From assembly GCA_017405945.1 (NCBI GenBank), contig JAFQZL010000032.1:17391-81390 (forward strand): a stretch of 64,000 bases of DNA, written 5' to 3'. Positions 41,456 through 50,854 of this stretch are shown here, in pieces. The stretch is from Acidaminococcaceae bacterium. GTDB lineage: Bacteria; Bacillota; Negativicutes; Acidaminococcales; Acidaminococcaceae. How positions within the stretch are numbered: the first letter of the stretch is position 1; every line of letters begins with the position of its first letter. A program made the translations under genes and the position numbers. The notes beneath the pieces were generated by a model. The model was not told where the DNA came from and made no database searches. It saw nothing but the letters and a program-made list of their open reading frames with translations.

Positions 41456-42109
41456 TTATCTCATCTTTTTCAAAGCTGCCGCATTCTTAACCAGAATGAC
41501 ACCGGCGGCTTTCATTTTTTCCAGGGCGGCTTCCGTCGTATCGGGCGCGATGCCGCGGCAGGCTGCTTCATTTAAAATGACGGTAAAGCCGGCGTCTTTC
41601 AGCTGCAGGACGGTGTTTAGCACACAGTAATCCGTGGCCAGGCCGCCGCAGATCACGGTGGTGATGCCGTGCTGGCGTAAGAATTCAATGGCCCCGGTGC
41701 TGCGTTTGTTTGCCAGATCGTGATAGCAGGCGCCGTAAGGATGTTTATCCGGTTCGATGCCTTTCAGGCTCTGGAAAGCGTAAGCGTCCGGGTCCAGCCC
41801 GTCGATGAAATCAAAGCCGGGCGTGCCGACGATGGCGTGTTTTGTCCAGTACAGGTCCAGGTCCGGATAGCCTTCCAGCGGGGTCAGGCACGGATGTTCC
41901 TCTGTGGCGATCCATTTCGCGTAAGGGGAATGGGCGTCACGGGAAGCGACCCGCAGGCACGCAAGTTTTGCCTGCGCGTTCAGTTCCGGCACAATTTTGT
42001 CTCCTTCCGCCACCGGCAGTTCGTCGGGGCAGACCGGGGTGAAGGTTTTCTGGGCGTCAATATCAAAAGCGGCGATAAAGTTTTTTGCGGGTAAACGATA
42101 ATTGAACAT
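41456..42109 (-). CDS. Nicotinamidase / isochorismatase-family hydrolase
   Basis: 217 residues, AGGAGGTAAC upstream. Catalytic triad: Asp18 in FDIDAQKTF, Lys in LYWTKHAIVGTPG and Cys in CGGLATDYCVLNTVLQ. HSPYAKWIATEEHP and DKHPYGACYHDLANKRSTG supply the other pocket residues of nicotinamidases. Likely converts nicotinamide to nicotinate for NAD salvage. Its 3' end converges closely with the HD gene, leaving only 19 bp. Confidence 0.85.
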   Translation of the reverse strand: MFNYRLPAKNFIAAFDIDAQKTFTPVCPDELPVAEGDKIVPELNAQAKLACLRVASRDAHSPYAKWIATEEHPCLTPLEGYPDLDLYWTKHAIVGTPGFDFIDGLDPDAYAFQSLKGIEPDKHPYGACYHDLANKRSTGAIEFLRQHGITTVICGGLATDYCVLNTVLQLKDAGFTVILNEAACRGIAPDTTEAALEKMKAAGVILVKNAAALKKMR

Positions 42110-42437
42110 GATGTTACCTCCTGTTACAAACTTCCTCTTTACAAAGTTACCTGTTAAGGAAACGTAACCTTAGAAACCGGCGCTTCCTTTTACCATGTGG
42201 AAAACGGATGTTTCCCGACTCTTTCTGCTGATTTTCCAATGCTTCTGTCAAAAAAGGTTAAAAGCATTATATATAATGCAGCAGATTATGTAAAGATACC
42301 GTTGGCTGTTTTTATTGCGAACAGATAAAAATTTTCCGTTTTATTTTTTCGAACTGTTCGAAATAAACCTCTTGACAAACGAACTGTTTGGCTGTATTAT
42401 AATTATAACAAACAAACGTTTAAAAGAGGTGAACAAA
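42110..42437 (+). promoter_or_regulatory. Promoter region of the LysM gene with CGAAC-type dyad
   Basis: 328 bp without a gene. TTCGAACTGTTCGAA (42348-42362) is a perfect palindrome around one base, 11 nt before TTGACA (42373-42378); TATTAT follows at 17 nt. Related half-sites CGAACAG (near 42318) and CGAACTGTTTG (42380-42390) flank it. This looks like a regulated promoter. SOS boxes of Firmicutes use CGAAC-N4-GTTCG, so the spacing differs from the known LexA site. Confidence 0.6.
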
Positions 42438-42767
42438 ATGAAAAGATTTTTAATTGCTTTCTTATTAGGCGCTTTAATGAGCGGCGGTTTTACATACATG
42501 ACAGTTTCTGCCTCCCCGGAAATCTATGAGAAACAGGTTATTACCGTCCATACGGGAGACACCTTGTGGGATATTGCGGCTGACTGGAGCGGCAGGGATG
42601 AAGATATCCGCGAAGTGATCCTGCGGATCCAGAAAGAGAACAAACTGTCAGGCAGCGACCTGGCGGTGGGACAACGGCTGGTGATCCCGGTTCGCAAAAC
42701 CGTAGCGGATGTGGTTGCCGAACAGAACGAACGGAATGCGGGCAAGGCGCAGCTGGCGGCAAGGTAA
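42438..42767 (+). CDS. Membrane-anchored LysM protein, YneA-like
   Basis: 109 residues from ATG 42438, AGAGGTG upstream. N-terminal membrane segment (FLIAFLLGALMSGGFTYM), then one LysM domain VHTGDTLWDIAADWSGRDEDIREVILRIQKENKLSGSDLAVGQRLVIPV. The size and architecture (one TM plus LysM) match YneA of Bacillus, an SOS-induced division inhibitor, but many short LysM proteins share it. No lexA is adjacent. Confidence 0.68.
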   Translation: MKRFLIAFLLGALMSGGFTYMTVSASPEIYEKQVITVHTGDTLWDIAADWSGRDEDIREVILRIQKENKLSGSDLAVGQRLVIPVRKTVADVVAEQNERNAGKAQLAAR

Positions 42768-42770
42768 ATT

Positions 42771-42806
42771 AAGGAAGCGCAAACTCTTCAAAGCGGCGCT
42801 TCCTTA
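42771..42806 (+). terminator. Hairpin after LysM gene
   Basis: AAGGAAGCGC (42771-42780) and GCGCTTCCTT (42796-42805), a perfect 10-bp stem, but without a T-run. Possibly a weak terminator or mRNA 3' stabiliser. Confidence 0.5.
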
Positions 42807-42851
42807 GTACAGTTTCAGTCTTTTCTCCCTTTCTATAATTTCACTGTATTA

Positions 42852-43823
42852 TCAGTTCTTCAATTTCAGTTCTTCCCAATAATTTCCCGGAATGACAAGG
42901 TCATGTCCGGGAATTTTTTTCCGGTCAAACAGGGGCAGTATATCGTTTACTGTTAGCGGTTCCGGTTTGCTGATCTGTCCCAGCAGCCAGGCAATATAAC
43001 CGATTAACGGTTCAGGGCCGCCAAGTTCCTGACGGAGAAAACCCATGTCCGCCGCTTTGTCCCGTTTGGCAAGACGGGCTCCTTCCCGGGAAATCAGCAT
43101 GGGCAGGTGCAGGTATTCCGGCACATCGAAGCCCAGCGTTTGGAAAAGGTAGATCTGCGGCGCGGAAGAACTCAGCAGGTCACAGCCCCGCACCACCTGA
43201 CAGACGCCCATCAGCCCGTCGTCTATGGTCACGGCCAGCTGGTAGGCGAACACACCGTCGCTGCGGCGGATGATGATGTCGCCCCAGTCGCGGGCCAGGT
43301 TAAAAGACTGTGGACCATAACAGCCGTCGCAAAACGTAATATCTGTGTCCGGCAGGATCAGCCGGGCGGCAGGCCTGCGCTGTTTTGCTTTTTCACGGAC
43401 CTCCGCGTCTGTCAGCCGGCGGCAGGTGCCGGCGTAGACCACGCGCCCGTCCGATGCGTGGGGCGCGTCCGCCACATGCAGCTGCGCGCGGCTGCAGAAG
43501 CAGGGATAGACGAGGTGTTTGCCGGTCAGCTGTTCATAGTATTTTTCATATATGGCGGTACGTTCGCTCTGATACGGTACGTCCGGATTATCCCAGGTGA
43601 TACCCAGCCACTCCAGGTCGGACAGGATCTGGTCCGCGTTGGCGCGGGGGCAGCGGACCGGGTCCAGGTCTTCCATGCGCAGCAGGAAATTTCCTCCGGT
43701 GCTTTTGGCGCAGAGCCAGGCGGCCAGCGCGGTGTAAACATTTCCCAGATGCATGCGCCCGCTGGGGGAAGGGGCGAAACGCCCTACGGTTTTTTGAGAA
43801 ATAACAGATTCTTCGTCTGGCAT
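42852..43823 (-). CDS. gluQRS: Glutamyl-Q tRNA(Asp) synthetase
   Basis: 323 residues. FAPSPSGRMHLGN (HIGH-type motif), LRMEDLDPVR and ISREGARLAKRDK (KMSKS-like) place it with GluRS-like proteins, and the absence of an anticodon-binding domain (length 323) marks the GluQRS paralogue. Zinc site: YPCFCSRAQL with a later YAGTCR. It glutamylates queuosine in tRNA-Asp and needs no tRNA-Glu. AAAGGAA precedes the start. Confidence 0.9.
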   Translation of the reverse strand: MPDEESVISQKTVGRFAPSPSGRMHLGNVYTALAAWLCAKSTGGNFLLRMEDLDPVRCPRANADQILSDLEWLGITWDNPDVPYQSERTAIYEKYYEQLTGKHLVYPCFCSRAQLHVADAPHASDGRVVYAGTCRRLTDAEVREKAKQRRPAARLILPDTDITFCDGCYGPQSFNLARDWGDIIIRRSDGVFAYQLAVTIDDGLMGVCQVVRGCDLLSSSAPQIYLFQTLGFDVPEYLHLPMLISREGARLAKRDKAADMGFLRQELGGPEPLIGYIAWLLGQISKPEPLTVNDILPLFDRKKIPGHDLVIPGNYWEELKLKN

Positions 43824-44007
43824 AACAGATTCCTTTAATGCTTCCTTTAATTGTTCATAAAGATTTCAATTTTTATTATAGCATAAAGGATATAATATAA
43901 AATACAGGAAATAAAGGAGAATAATTTTCTTTCGGATAATATTGAAGCATATGATCAGTAAGAAATATGATCAGTAAGAATCTGTAAGGATCTGGAGAGG
44001 TTACGCT

Positions 44008-45369
44008 ATGGCTGAAGATGAAGTAAAACAGACGGAACAGGACGAGGCTGCGGAAAAGGTAACGGAAGAAGCTGCGGAAGCTTCTGCTGCGGCAGGGGAT
44101 ACGGAAAAAACTGCGGCCGCAGGCGAAGCCGGCAAGGCTGAAGAAGCCGGTGCCGCGGAGGAAGCCGCAAAAGAGGAAACAGCTGGCGGCGATGCGGAAG
44201 AGAAAAAGGAAATCGAACCGCTGGAAGACATTGATACCGAATGGGAAGCGGAAAAGCTTTGCCGCTGGGGCGCGGCCCGTGCCAGCGTGCTGGTGGTGGC
44301 TCCCGTTTTCGGGACCATGGCGCTGATTGCCAACGAAGTGTACATGATCACCAGACTGGCCGACCTGCGGGGCATCAAAGTCTCCGAAGGAACGGCTCTG
44401 GGCCTGTTGGGTTCTTTGGGCGCAACGTTTATCGGGCAGTCGGTTTTTACCCTGCTGCCGATCCCGGCCATCCAGATCCCGCTGGCGGTGTCCATCACCT
44501 ACGGTGTGGGCAAGGCGGCCAACGCCTGGCTGAAAGCCGGCCGTCCGGAAGATGTGGCCAGCTTCCGGGAAGTGTTTGAAAAGGCCCGCAAAGAAGGCGC
44601 GGAAAATGCGGATACTTTCAGCAACATGGACTGTAAGGATGAACCGCTGGGTGACGAGAGCAAAAAGTTCGATCTGAACGCCCTGAAAGAAAAAATGAAA
44701 AATGTCAAGGGGGAAGACGTGTTTGCCGGTGTCAAGACCACCGCGGACAAGGCCGAATCCACCATTTCCCAGAAGATCAGGGATTTTAACGAACGTATCG
44801 TAAACCCGCTGAAGAGCAAGAGCGACCGCTGGATCTCAGCCCAGAACTGGCAGCAACTGTCCCGGGGCGAGCTGGTCATTCCTTACAGCGAGATCAAGGC
44901 CTATATGACGAAAGCGCTGGCCGGCAGTGATTTTGCCCTGCTGGACATCGGCTATCTGGCGCCGGACTATCTGCGGATGAATCTGCAGCATAATACCTAC
45001 GGCACGCTGGAGCTGAAACTTTCCGTCCTGGACTTTTACGTGGATCAGAACGAGGCCGATGCCCATATTAAAGTGGAAGGCTTCGACATTTTCAATAACG
45101 ACTTTGCATCCCTGGTGGTGAATACGGTCGGTGACAAGCTGATCGTCGCGATTATCGACCTGATCTTTGATAAGGTGACCATTGAGAACAAAGACGTGGA
45201 AGTAACCTATGAAAACGGCGTGATCGGCCTGGACTTCACCAAAACCCTGCAGGAAAGCAAAATCGGCAAGACCCGCTTCCTGAAAAAATCCGTGCTGGAC
45301 GTGCTGCACCTGACAAACCTCAGCGTGATGGAAGAAGGGCTTAAAGTGAAAGCCAGCGTCAAGCTGTAA
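44008..45369 (+). CDS. DUF697-like membrane-associated protein with acidic N-terminus
   Basis: 453 residues, GGAGAGG upstream. Residues 1-80 are Glu/Ala-rich and disordered. Residues about 85-190 read ASVLVVAPVFGTMALIANEVYMITRLADLRG, then ALGLLGSLGATFIGQSVFTLLPIPAIQIPLAVSITYGVGKAANAW, which is the DUF697 pattern seen after GTPase domains; no GTPase is attached here. The rest (about 270-453) is a beta-rich domain. Role unknown; membrane-associated by the two hydrophobic stretches. Confidence 0.68.
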   Translation: MAEDEVKQTEQDEAAEKVTEEAAEASAAAGDTEKTAAAGEAGKAEEAGAAEEAAKEETAGGDAEEKKEIEPLEDIDTEWEAEKLCRWGAARASVLVVAPVFGTMALIANEVYMITRLADLRGIKVSEGTALGLLGSLGATFIGQSVFTLLPIPAIQIPLAVSITYGVGKAANAWLKAGRPEDVASFREVFEKARKEGAENADTFSNMDCKDEPLGDESKKFDLNALKEKMKNVKGEDVFAGVKTTADKAESTISQKIRDFNERIVNPLKSKSDRWISAQNWQQLSRGELVIPYSEIKAYMTKALAGSDFALLDIGYLAPDYLRMNLQHNTYGTLELKLSVLDFYVDQNEADAHIKVEGFDIFNNDFASLVVNTVGDKLIVAIIDLIFDKVTIENKDVEVTYENGVIGLDFTKTLQESKIGKTRFLKKSVLDVLHLTNLSVMEEGLKVKASVKL

Positions 45370-45459
45370 GCGGCATCTGTGCAGAAAAAACGGTGACAGA
45401 ACCGGAGCGCGCATGAGCAGAAACTGCCATGTATGTTTAATTTAATAAGAAGATATGCT

Positions 45460-45503
45460 GCTGAAGCCGTTCTGTCGAAGGTCCGGCTTCAGCATTTTCT
45501 TTT
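45460..45503 (+). terminator. Terminator
   Basis: GCTGAAGCCG (45460-45469) and CGGCTTCAGC (45484-45493), then ATTTTCTTTTTG. Confidence 0.87.
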
Positions 45504-45687
45504 TGGGGCCGCAGGCAGCCGGACAGTTTTGCCAAAATCTTATATTTGGTGTAAAATATAATGGTACACTGCATAAGTGTTTGTATTTTTATTTATGGAA
45601 GAAGGAACCGGATAACGGTTCCCTGTCTTTGATTCTGTTTACTGACAAGCCGGGAAAGGCATGCTTGTTTTCCGGCAGGAGGAATTT

Positions 45688-46680
45688 GTGGCGTTAACGT
45701 ATCGCAGAAGAACATCGGCGATGGTGGAAGGCGCGATCTGCGCGGCCATAGCGATTGTTTTTAATTTATTGTTCGCTTATGTTCCCTTTATGGGAATCAT
45801 TTTAAATCTGATCATGCCCCTGCCCCTGGTGGTCTGCGGCATGCGGAACGGGATGCGCTGGAGCATCATGGCCGCCGTGGTATCCACGGTGCTGGTGGCC
45901 ATAACCGTGAATCCGATCCACGCTTTGTTTTACATTGGCGTGTATGGTGTCATGGGCATCGTGCTGGGCGAGTGCATGCACCGCCACCTGCCGGCCCAGA
46001 AGCTGCTGCTGTACGCGTCCATCGGGGCGCTGGCCAGTATCGGCATCAACATGCTGCTGGCCCTGTATGTAATGGGCATCCATCCCGTGGACATGATGTT
46101 CCAGTCGCTGGACGATGCCATCCCGCAGATTGCGACGTCTTTTAACACGGGGAAAATGACGCCGGAACAGTCCGCGGCCTTTACCGCCCAGATGACGGAA
46201 ATGGTCTCCATGATCAAGATCATCCTGCCGGGAGCCATGCTGCTGATGGCGCCGATTCTGGTGATGATCAACTACTGGGTGGCCCGCAGGATCCTGGCCA
46301 GGACAGGGGAGACCTTCCCGGAATTTCCCCCGGTGGACGAATGGTCTTTCCCGCCGGTGGTGGCGCTGATTTATGTGGCGGCCCTCTTTGGCATCCAGTT
46401 TTTTGTCAACGACCGGACCCATATCGGTTACACCATCTGCGCCAACGTGTGGGCTATCTGCAGCATGCTGCTGATGGTGCAGGGACTGGTGTTTATTTAC
46501 TGGTATCTCAAAACCCATAACAAACCCCTCTGGTGGATGCGGGTCATCATCCCCGTTTCCATGTTTATTTCCCTGGTGGGGCTGCTCGTGACCTACGTGG
46601 GCGCCTACGACATCCTGTTTGACGCCCGCAGGCTCCGGTCGAAAAAGTATGCGGCGGAACGGGAACAGAAAAAGAAGTGA
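45688..46680 (+). CDS. yybS: YybS-family (DUF2232) membrane protein
   Basis: 330 residues from GTG 45688, 5 nt after AGGAGG; the ATG nine codons earlier lacks a ribosome site. About eight hydrophobic segments; ends basic (RRLRSKKYAAEREQKKK). Fits YybS, which in Bacillus lies directly upstream of gdpP and rplI, as it does here. Function unknown; related to ECF-type transporter S components by fold in my recollection. About 90 nt separate it from gdpP. Confidence 0.8.
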   Translation: MALTYRRRTSAMVEGAICAAIAIVFNLLFAYVPFMGIILNLIMPLPLVVCGMRNGMRWSIMAAVVSTVLVAITVNPIHALFYIGVYGVMGIVLGECMHRHLPAQKLLLYASIGALASIGINMLLALYVMGIHPVDMMFQSLDDAIPQIATSFNTGKMTPEQSAAFTAQMTEMVSMIKIILPGAMLLMAPILVMINYWVARRILARTGETFPEFPPVDEWSFPPVVALIYVAALFGIQFFVNDRTHIGYTICANVWAICSMLLMVQGLVFIYWYLKTHNKPLWWMRVIIPVSMFISLVGLLVTYVGAYDILFDARRLRSKKYAAEREQKKK

Positions 46681-46770
46681 GGAACACGGACCGCTGTCTG
46701 CGCACAGGTGTACCAACCTATGCGCCGGCTTTTCCGAAAAAATGAAAGCAAGTTATTTGAGGTGATTGGA

Positions 46771-48864
46771 ATGTTTGGAAGCAGGAGTCAGTTTTCCAAC
46801 TGGAAAGAAATCTGTGTTTATGTGCTGATCATTGCCCTGCTGATAGCCGGACTGTGTTTCCTGCAGCCGCTGTTTATTCCGGCGGGTGTGCTGCTTTTCA
46901 TTATAGTAGTCTGGTTTGCCCGCCGGGCCTATACCAAAAAGAAACAGATGCTGTCCGATTATCTGGACGATGTGATCCGCAACATTGAGCGTTCCGTACA
47001 TTATTCCACAAAGAACCTGGATATAGGGATCGCCGTATTTTCCAGTGACGGGAGGCTGCAGTGGAAAAATGAAAAATTCCAGGAATGGACCGGTCTGAAA
47101 ACGCTGGAGAAAAAGAAACCGGAAGAAGTGCTTCCCCTGCCGGAGAACGCGTTTGAAACCATGTGCGTAAAGGACGACACCAAGATTATCAAGATGCGGG
47201 GCCGCTATTACAACATGCGTTATTTCAGCGTGCAGAACCCGGCTAAAAACACGGACGGCAAGGAAGCCGCCACGGCTAATACGCTGATGGTTTATCTGAC
47301 GGATGTAACCGAATGGGAACAGCTGAAACAGCGCTTTGCGGAAGAACGCCTGTGCCTTGCTTTTGTCCGTTTCGACAATTATGAAGACGTAATGAAAGGA
47401 CTAGGGGAAAGCGCCCGGGCCAACCTGAACGGGGAAATCGGCCAGATCCTTAATAAATGGGTGGAGTCCCTGCGCGGGTTTGTGGTGCGCGCCAACAATG
47501 AAAATTTAGTGGTGGGCATAAACTATAAAAACCTGCAGAAAGCAATCGAGGATAAGTTTTCCATCCTGGACAAGGTGCGGGAGGTTCGTCTGGAGAACAA
47601 GCTGGCTCCCACCATCAGCATCGGCATTTCCAAGGATGGGGAAACCCTGCAGGAAATCAGCATGCATGCCGCCAAGGCGCTGGATCTTGCCCTGGGCCGG
47701 GGCGGCGACCAGGTTGTGGTGGAATGCGACAAACAGATGCAGTATTTTGGCGGGACCAACGCGGTCAGCGCCAAAAGCACACGGGTGCGGGCCCGGATTG
47801 TGGCCCACAACATCCGGGAGCAGATGGAAGAAGCGGACAAGGTCTTTGTCATGGGCCATGCCAATGAAGATTATGATTCCATCGGCAGCGCCATCGGTGT
47901 GGCCAAGCTGGCCCTGTCCCGGAGCAAACCCACATTTATTGTGGTCAGCGACCGGAGCACTTCCCTGCAGAAACTGAAAAAACTGGTATTTAACGGCGAA
48001 CTGAATATTTCCGAAGAAGACAGGCAGTATGAAGGCATTTTCGTACACGAAGAAGACATCCTGAAAGAGATTACGCCGCGGAGCCTGCTGATGCTGGTGG
48101 ACCATCACCGGGCCGCCCTGAGCGCCAGCCAGAAAGTGCTGGAAGCGATTCCCCAGAAACGGATTATCATCGACCACCACCGGAGAGCGGAAGATATCAT
48201 CAAGAATACGATTCTGAAATATATGGAACCCTCTTCTTCCTCGGCCAGCGAACTGGTGACGGAGCTGACAGGGTACTTTGACGACAAGCTGGAATTTACC
48301 AAAGGGGAAGCCACGGCACTGTACAGCGGGCTGGTGGTGGATACCAAGAACTTTAACGTGCAGACCGGAGCCCGGACGTTTGAAGCGGCGGCCCTGCTCC
48401 GTACTTCAGGGGCTGACCCGGTCCTGGTGCGGCAGTTGTTCAAGGACGATCTGGACGCGTTCCGGAAACGGTACCGCCTGATTGCCGACGCGGAAACACC
48501 GCTGCCCCATATGGCGATAGCCGTCAACCGCAACGTGGAAAATACCAGCGAGACTTCAATTCTCGCGGCCCAGGCGGCAGATGCCATGATCAATGTTACG
48601 GAAATCTCCGTAGGCGTAGTAATTTCCGCCTGCACGGACGGCTGTGTGAATGTGAGCGCCCGCAGTGACGGCAGCATCAATGTCCAGATCATCATGGAAG
48701 AACTGGGCGGCGGCGGTCATCAGACGGTGGCCGGCGTGCAGATCCAGAATGCCGATGCGGACGAAATCAAACGGCAGATTATTGAATTAACGAAGAAACA
48801 GTTTGACGAAGCAGAAGAGAAAGAGAAGGAGAAAGAAAAGAATGAAAGTAATTTTATTGAGTGA
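46771..48864 (+). CDS. gdpP: Cyclic-di-AMP phosphodiesterase
   Basis: 697 residues from ATG 46771, 8 nt after GAGGTGA. Two N-terminal transmembrane helices (about 10-55), a PAS-like domain, a degenerate GGDEF domain, then DHH (GHANEDYDS with His363; VDHHRA with Asp444) and DHHA1 ending in GGGGHQTVAGVQI. GdpP hydrolyses c-di-AMP to pApA. The stop overlaps rplI by 23 nt, so translation is coupled. Neighbour order matches Bacillus yybS-gdpP-rplI. Confidence 0.93.
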   Translation: MFGSRSQFSNWKEICVYVLIIALLIAGLCFLQPLFIPAGVLLFIIVVWFARRAYTKKKQMLSDYLDDVIRNIERSVHYSTKNLDIGIAVFSSDGRLQWKNEKFQEWTGLKTLEKKKPEEVLPLPENAFETMCVKDDTKIIKMRGRYYNMRYFSVQNPAKNTDGKEAATANTLMVYLTDVTEWEQLKQRFAEERLCLAFVRFDNYEDVMKGLGESARANLNGEIGQILNKWVESLRGFVVRANNENLVVGINYKNLQKAIEDKFSILDKVREVRLENKLAPTISIGISKDGETLQEISMHAAKALDLALGRGGDQVVVECDKQMQYFGGTNAVSAKSTRVRARIVAHNIREQMEEADKVFVMGHANEDYDSIGSAIGVAKLALSRSKPTFIVVSDRSTSLQKLKKLVFNGELNISEEDRQYEGIFVHEEDILKEITPRSLLMLVDHHRAALSASQKVLEAIPQKRIIIDHHRRAEDIIKNTILKYMEPSSSSASELVTELTGYFDDKLEFTKGEATALYSGLVVDTKNFNVQTGARTFEAAALLRTSGADPVLVRQLFKDDLDAFRKRYRLIADAETPLPHMAIAVNRNVENTSETSILAAQAADAMINVTEISVGVVISACTDGCVNVSARSDGSINVQIIMEELGGGGHQTVAGVQIQNADADEIKRQIIELTKKQFDEAEEKEKEKEKNESNFIE

Positions 48865-49294
48865 TGTTAAAAAATTAGGGAAAAAAGGGGACGTTGTGGA
48901 AACGGCGGAAGGCTATGGCCGCAACTACCTGATCCCGCGTAAATTAGCGAAAGAGGCCACTACGGTCAATATGAACCAGGCCCTGCAGGATAAAAAAGTG
49001 GCGGAACACCGGGCTGCCCAGCGGAAAGACGAAGCGGTGATGCTGGCTTCCCAGGTGGAAAAGGTTACCGTGAAAATGAAATTAAAAGTCGGCGCCAACG
49101 GCAAGCTGTTCGGTGCCATTACTTCCAAAGATGTGGCGGAAGCCCTGATGAAACAGACCGGTCTGGAGGTTGACCGCCGCAAGATCGAGCTGCCTGAGAC
49201 GGTAAAACAGCCGGGCACCTATACGGCAGTGGCCAGACTCCATCCGGAAATTGCCGCGAAATTTAATGTAATCGTAGAAGCTGACGCAGACTGA
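48842..49294 (+). CDS. rplI: Ribosomal protein bL9
   Basis: 150 residues from ATG 48842 inside the gdpP end, with GAAAGAAAAG as weak ribosome site. MKVILLSDVKKLGKKGDVVETAEGYGRNYLIPRKLA is the bL9 signature, followed by the long connecting helix and the C-terminal domain (GANGKLFGAITSKDVAEAL). Length is standard. Confidence 0.97.
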   Translation: MKVILLSDVKKLGKKGDVVETAEGYGRNYLIPRKLAKEATTVNMNQALQDKKVAEHRAAQRKDEAVMLASQVEKVTVKMKLKVGANGKLFGAITSKDVAEALMKQTGLEVDRRKIELPETVKQPGTYTAVARLHPEIAAKFNVIVEADAD

Positions 49295-49379
49295 TAATGG
49301 CTGGTCCGTGCCTTGCAGGGATGCCTGACGGTTTTCAAACCGGGGCGCGGTACCGGTGTTTCTATAACAGGTGTTTATT

Positions 49380-50771
49380 ATGCAGGACAGAGTGCCTCCG
49401 CAGAATATAGAAGCGGAACAATCCGTAATCGGAGCCATGCTCATCGATAAGAACGCGGTGAGTCTGGTTACAGAGAAACTGACGCCGGAAGACTTTTACC
49501 GGCAGGCACATCAGGTCATCTACAGCGCGATCCTGACGCTTCATTCCAAGAATGAACCGATTGATATGATCACGCTGATCAATGAGCTGAAAAAAATGAA
49601 CAGGCTGGATGATGTGGGCGGCGTTGCCTATGTCACGCTGCTGGCCAATGTGGTGCCTACGGCCGCCAACGCCAAATACCATGCCCAGATCGTGGAAGAT
49701 AAATCCATCCTGCGACAGCTGGTGGAAGGCGGGACGGCCATTGCCTCCCTGGGCTATGAAGGCGCGGAAGACGTGCCGGTGATCATTGACCAGGCGGAAA
49801 AGATGATTCTCCGGATTTCCAACCGGAAAGGATCGAAGGATTTTGCGGAAATCTCCGAAGTGCTGTCGGATACGATCAATCATATCCAGGCTGTGCTGGA
49901 AAGCAGGCAGTCGATTACCGGGGTGGCTACGGGGTTTGTGGATCTGGATAAATTAACGGCGGGTCTGCATCCTTCCGATTTTATCATCCTGGCAGCCCGT
50001 CCTTCCATGGGCAAGACGGCCCTGGCCCTGAATATTGCCCAGAATGTGGCAATCCGGGGCGCCCGGGAAGGGCAGGAGAAAAAACGGGTGGCCTTCTTCA
50101 GTCTGGAAATGAGCCGGGAACAGCTGGTGCAGCGCATGCTCTGTTCCGAGGCGGACGTCGACGCCCAGCGGTTGCGCGCGGGAGCAGATATCAGGGATAA
50201 GGATATCGATAACGCGGATTTATGGAACAAACTGTGGGTGGCGGCAGACCTTTTGTCCAACGCACAGATATTTATTGACGATACGCCGGGGATCACTATT
50301 ATGGAGATGCGTTCGAAAGCAAGACGTCTCCAGGCGGAAGGCGGTCTGGACCTGGTCGTCATTGACTACCTGCAGCTGATGCAGGGAACCTCCGGCCGCA
50401 ACAGTTCCGACAACCGGCAGCAGGAAGTATCGGAAATTTCCCGCGGACTGAAAGCCCTGGCCCGCGAACTGAACGTGCCGGTGCTGGCTCTTTCCCAGTT
50501 AAGCCGCAGCGTGGAAGCCCGGCAGGTGAAGAAACCCATGCTGTCGGACCTGCGTGAATCCGGTTCTCTGGAGCAGGATGCGGATATCGTGATGTTCCTG
50601 TACCGGGATGATTATTATAAAGGCGCAGAGGAAGCCCCTACCCATATTACGGAACTGATCGTGGCCAAGCACCGCAACGGTCCGGTGGGACGGGTCAACC
50701 TGTTCTTTAAGAATGAATGCACGAAGTTTATCAGTCTGGCCCGCCGGCCGGAAGACGGCGGCAGAAGATAA
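49380..50771 (+). CDS. dnaB: Replicative DNA helicase
   Basis: 463 residues from ATG 49380 (a GTG three codons earlier overlaps the AGGTG site). N-terminal DnaB domain (PPQNIEAEQSVIGAMLID), Walker A ARPSMGKTALAL, VAFFSLEMSREQLVQRM, Walker B LVVIDYLQLM, and the closing KHRNGPVG with arginine finger. Loads at origins and unwinds at the fork. Standard order rplI-dnaB. Confidence 0.97.
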   Translation: MQDRVPPQNIEAEQSVIGAMLIDKNAVSLVTEKLTPEDFYRQAHQVIYSAILTLHSKNEPIDMITLINELKKMNRLDDVGGVAYVTLLANVVPTAANAKYHAQIVEDKSILRQLVEGGTAIASLGYEGAEDVPVIIDQAEKMILRISNRKGSKDFAEISEVLSDTINHIQAVLESRQSITGVATGFVDLDKLTAGLHPSDFIILAARPSMGKTALALNIAQNVAIRGAREGQEKKRVAFFSLEMSREQLVQRMLCSEADVDAQRLRAGADIRDKDIDNADLWNKLWVAADLLSNAQIFIDDTPGITIMEMRSKARRLQAEGGLDLVVIDYLQLMQGTSGRNSSDNRQQEVSEISRGLKALARELNVPVLALSQLSRSVEARQVKKPMLSDLRESGSLEQDADIVMFLYRDDYYKGAEEAPTHITELIVAKHRNGPVGRVNLFFKNECTKFISLARRPEDGGRR

Positions 50772-50854
50772 AATATAATTGTTTTGCAAAGCAACATTTT
50801 AATTTATTGGTATTGTTTTTTTAAAAGCTGCAGAAGCAAAAGGGGGACAATAAG

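Noticed and set aside
42348..42362. Calling the palindrome a proven LexA box
   Set aside because: Half-sites resemble it, but the spacing is one base, not four as in Firmicute SOS boxes.
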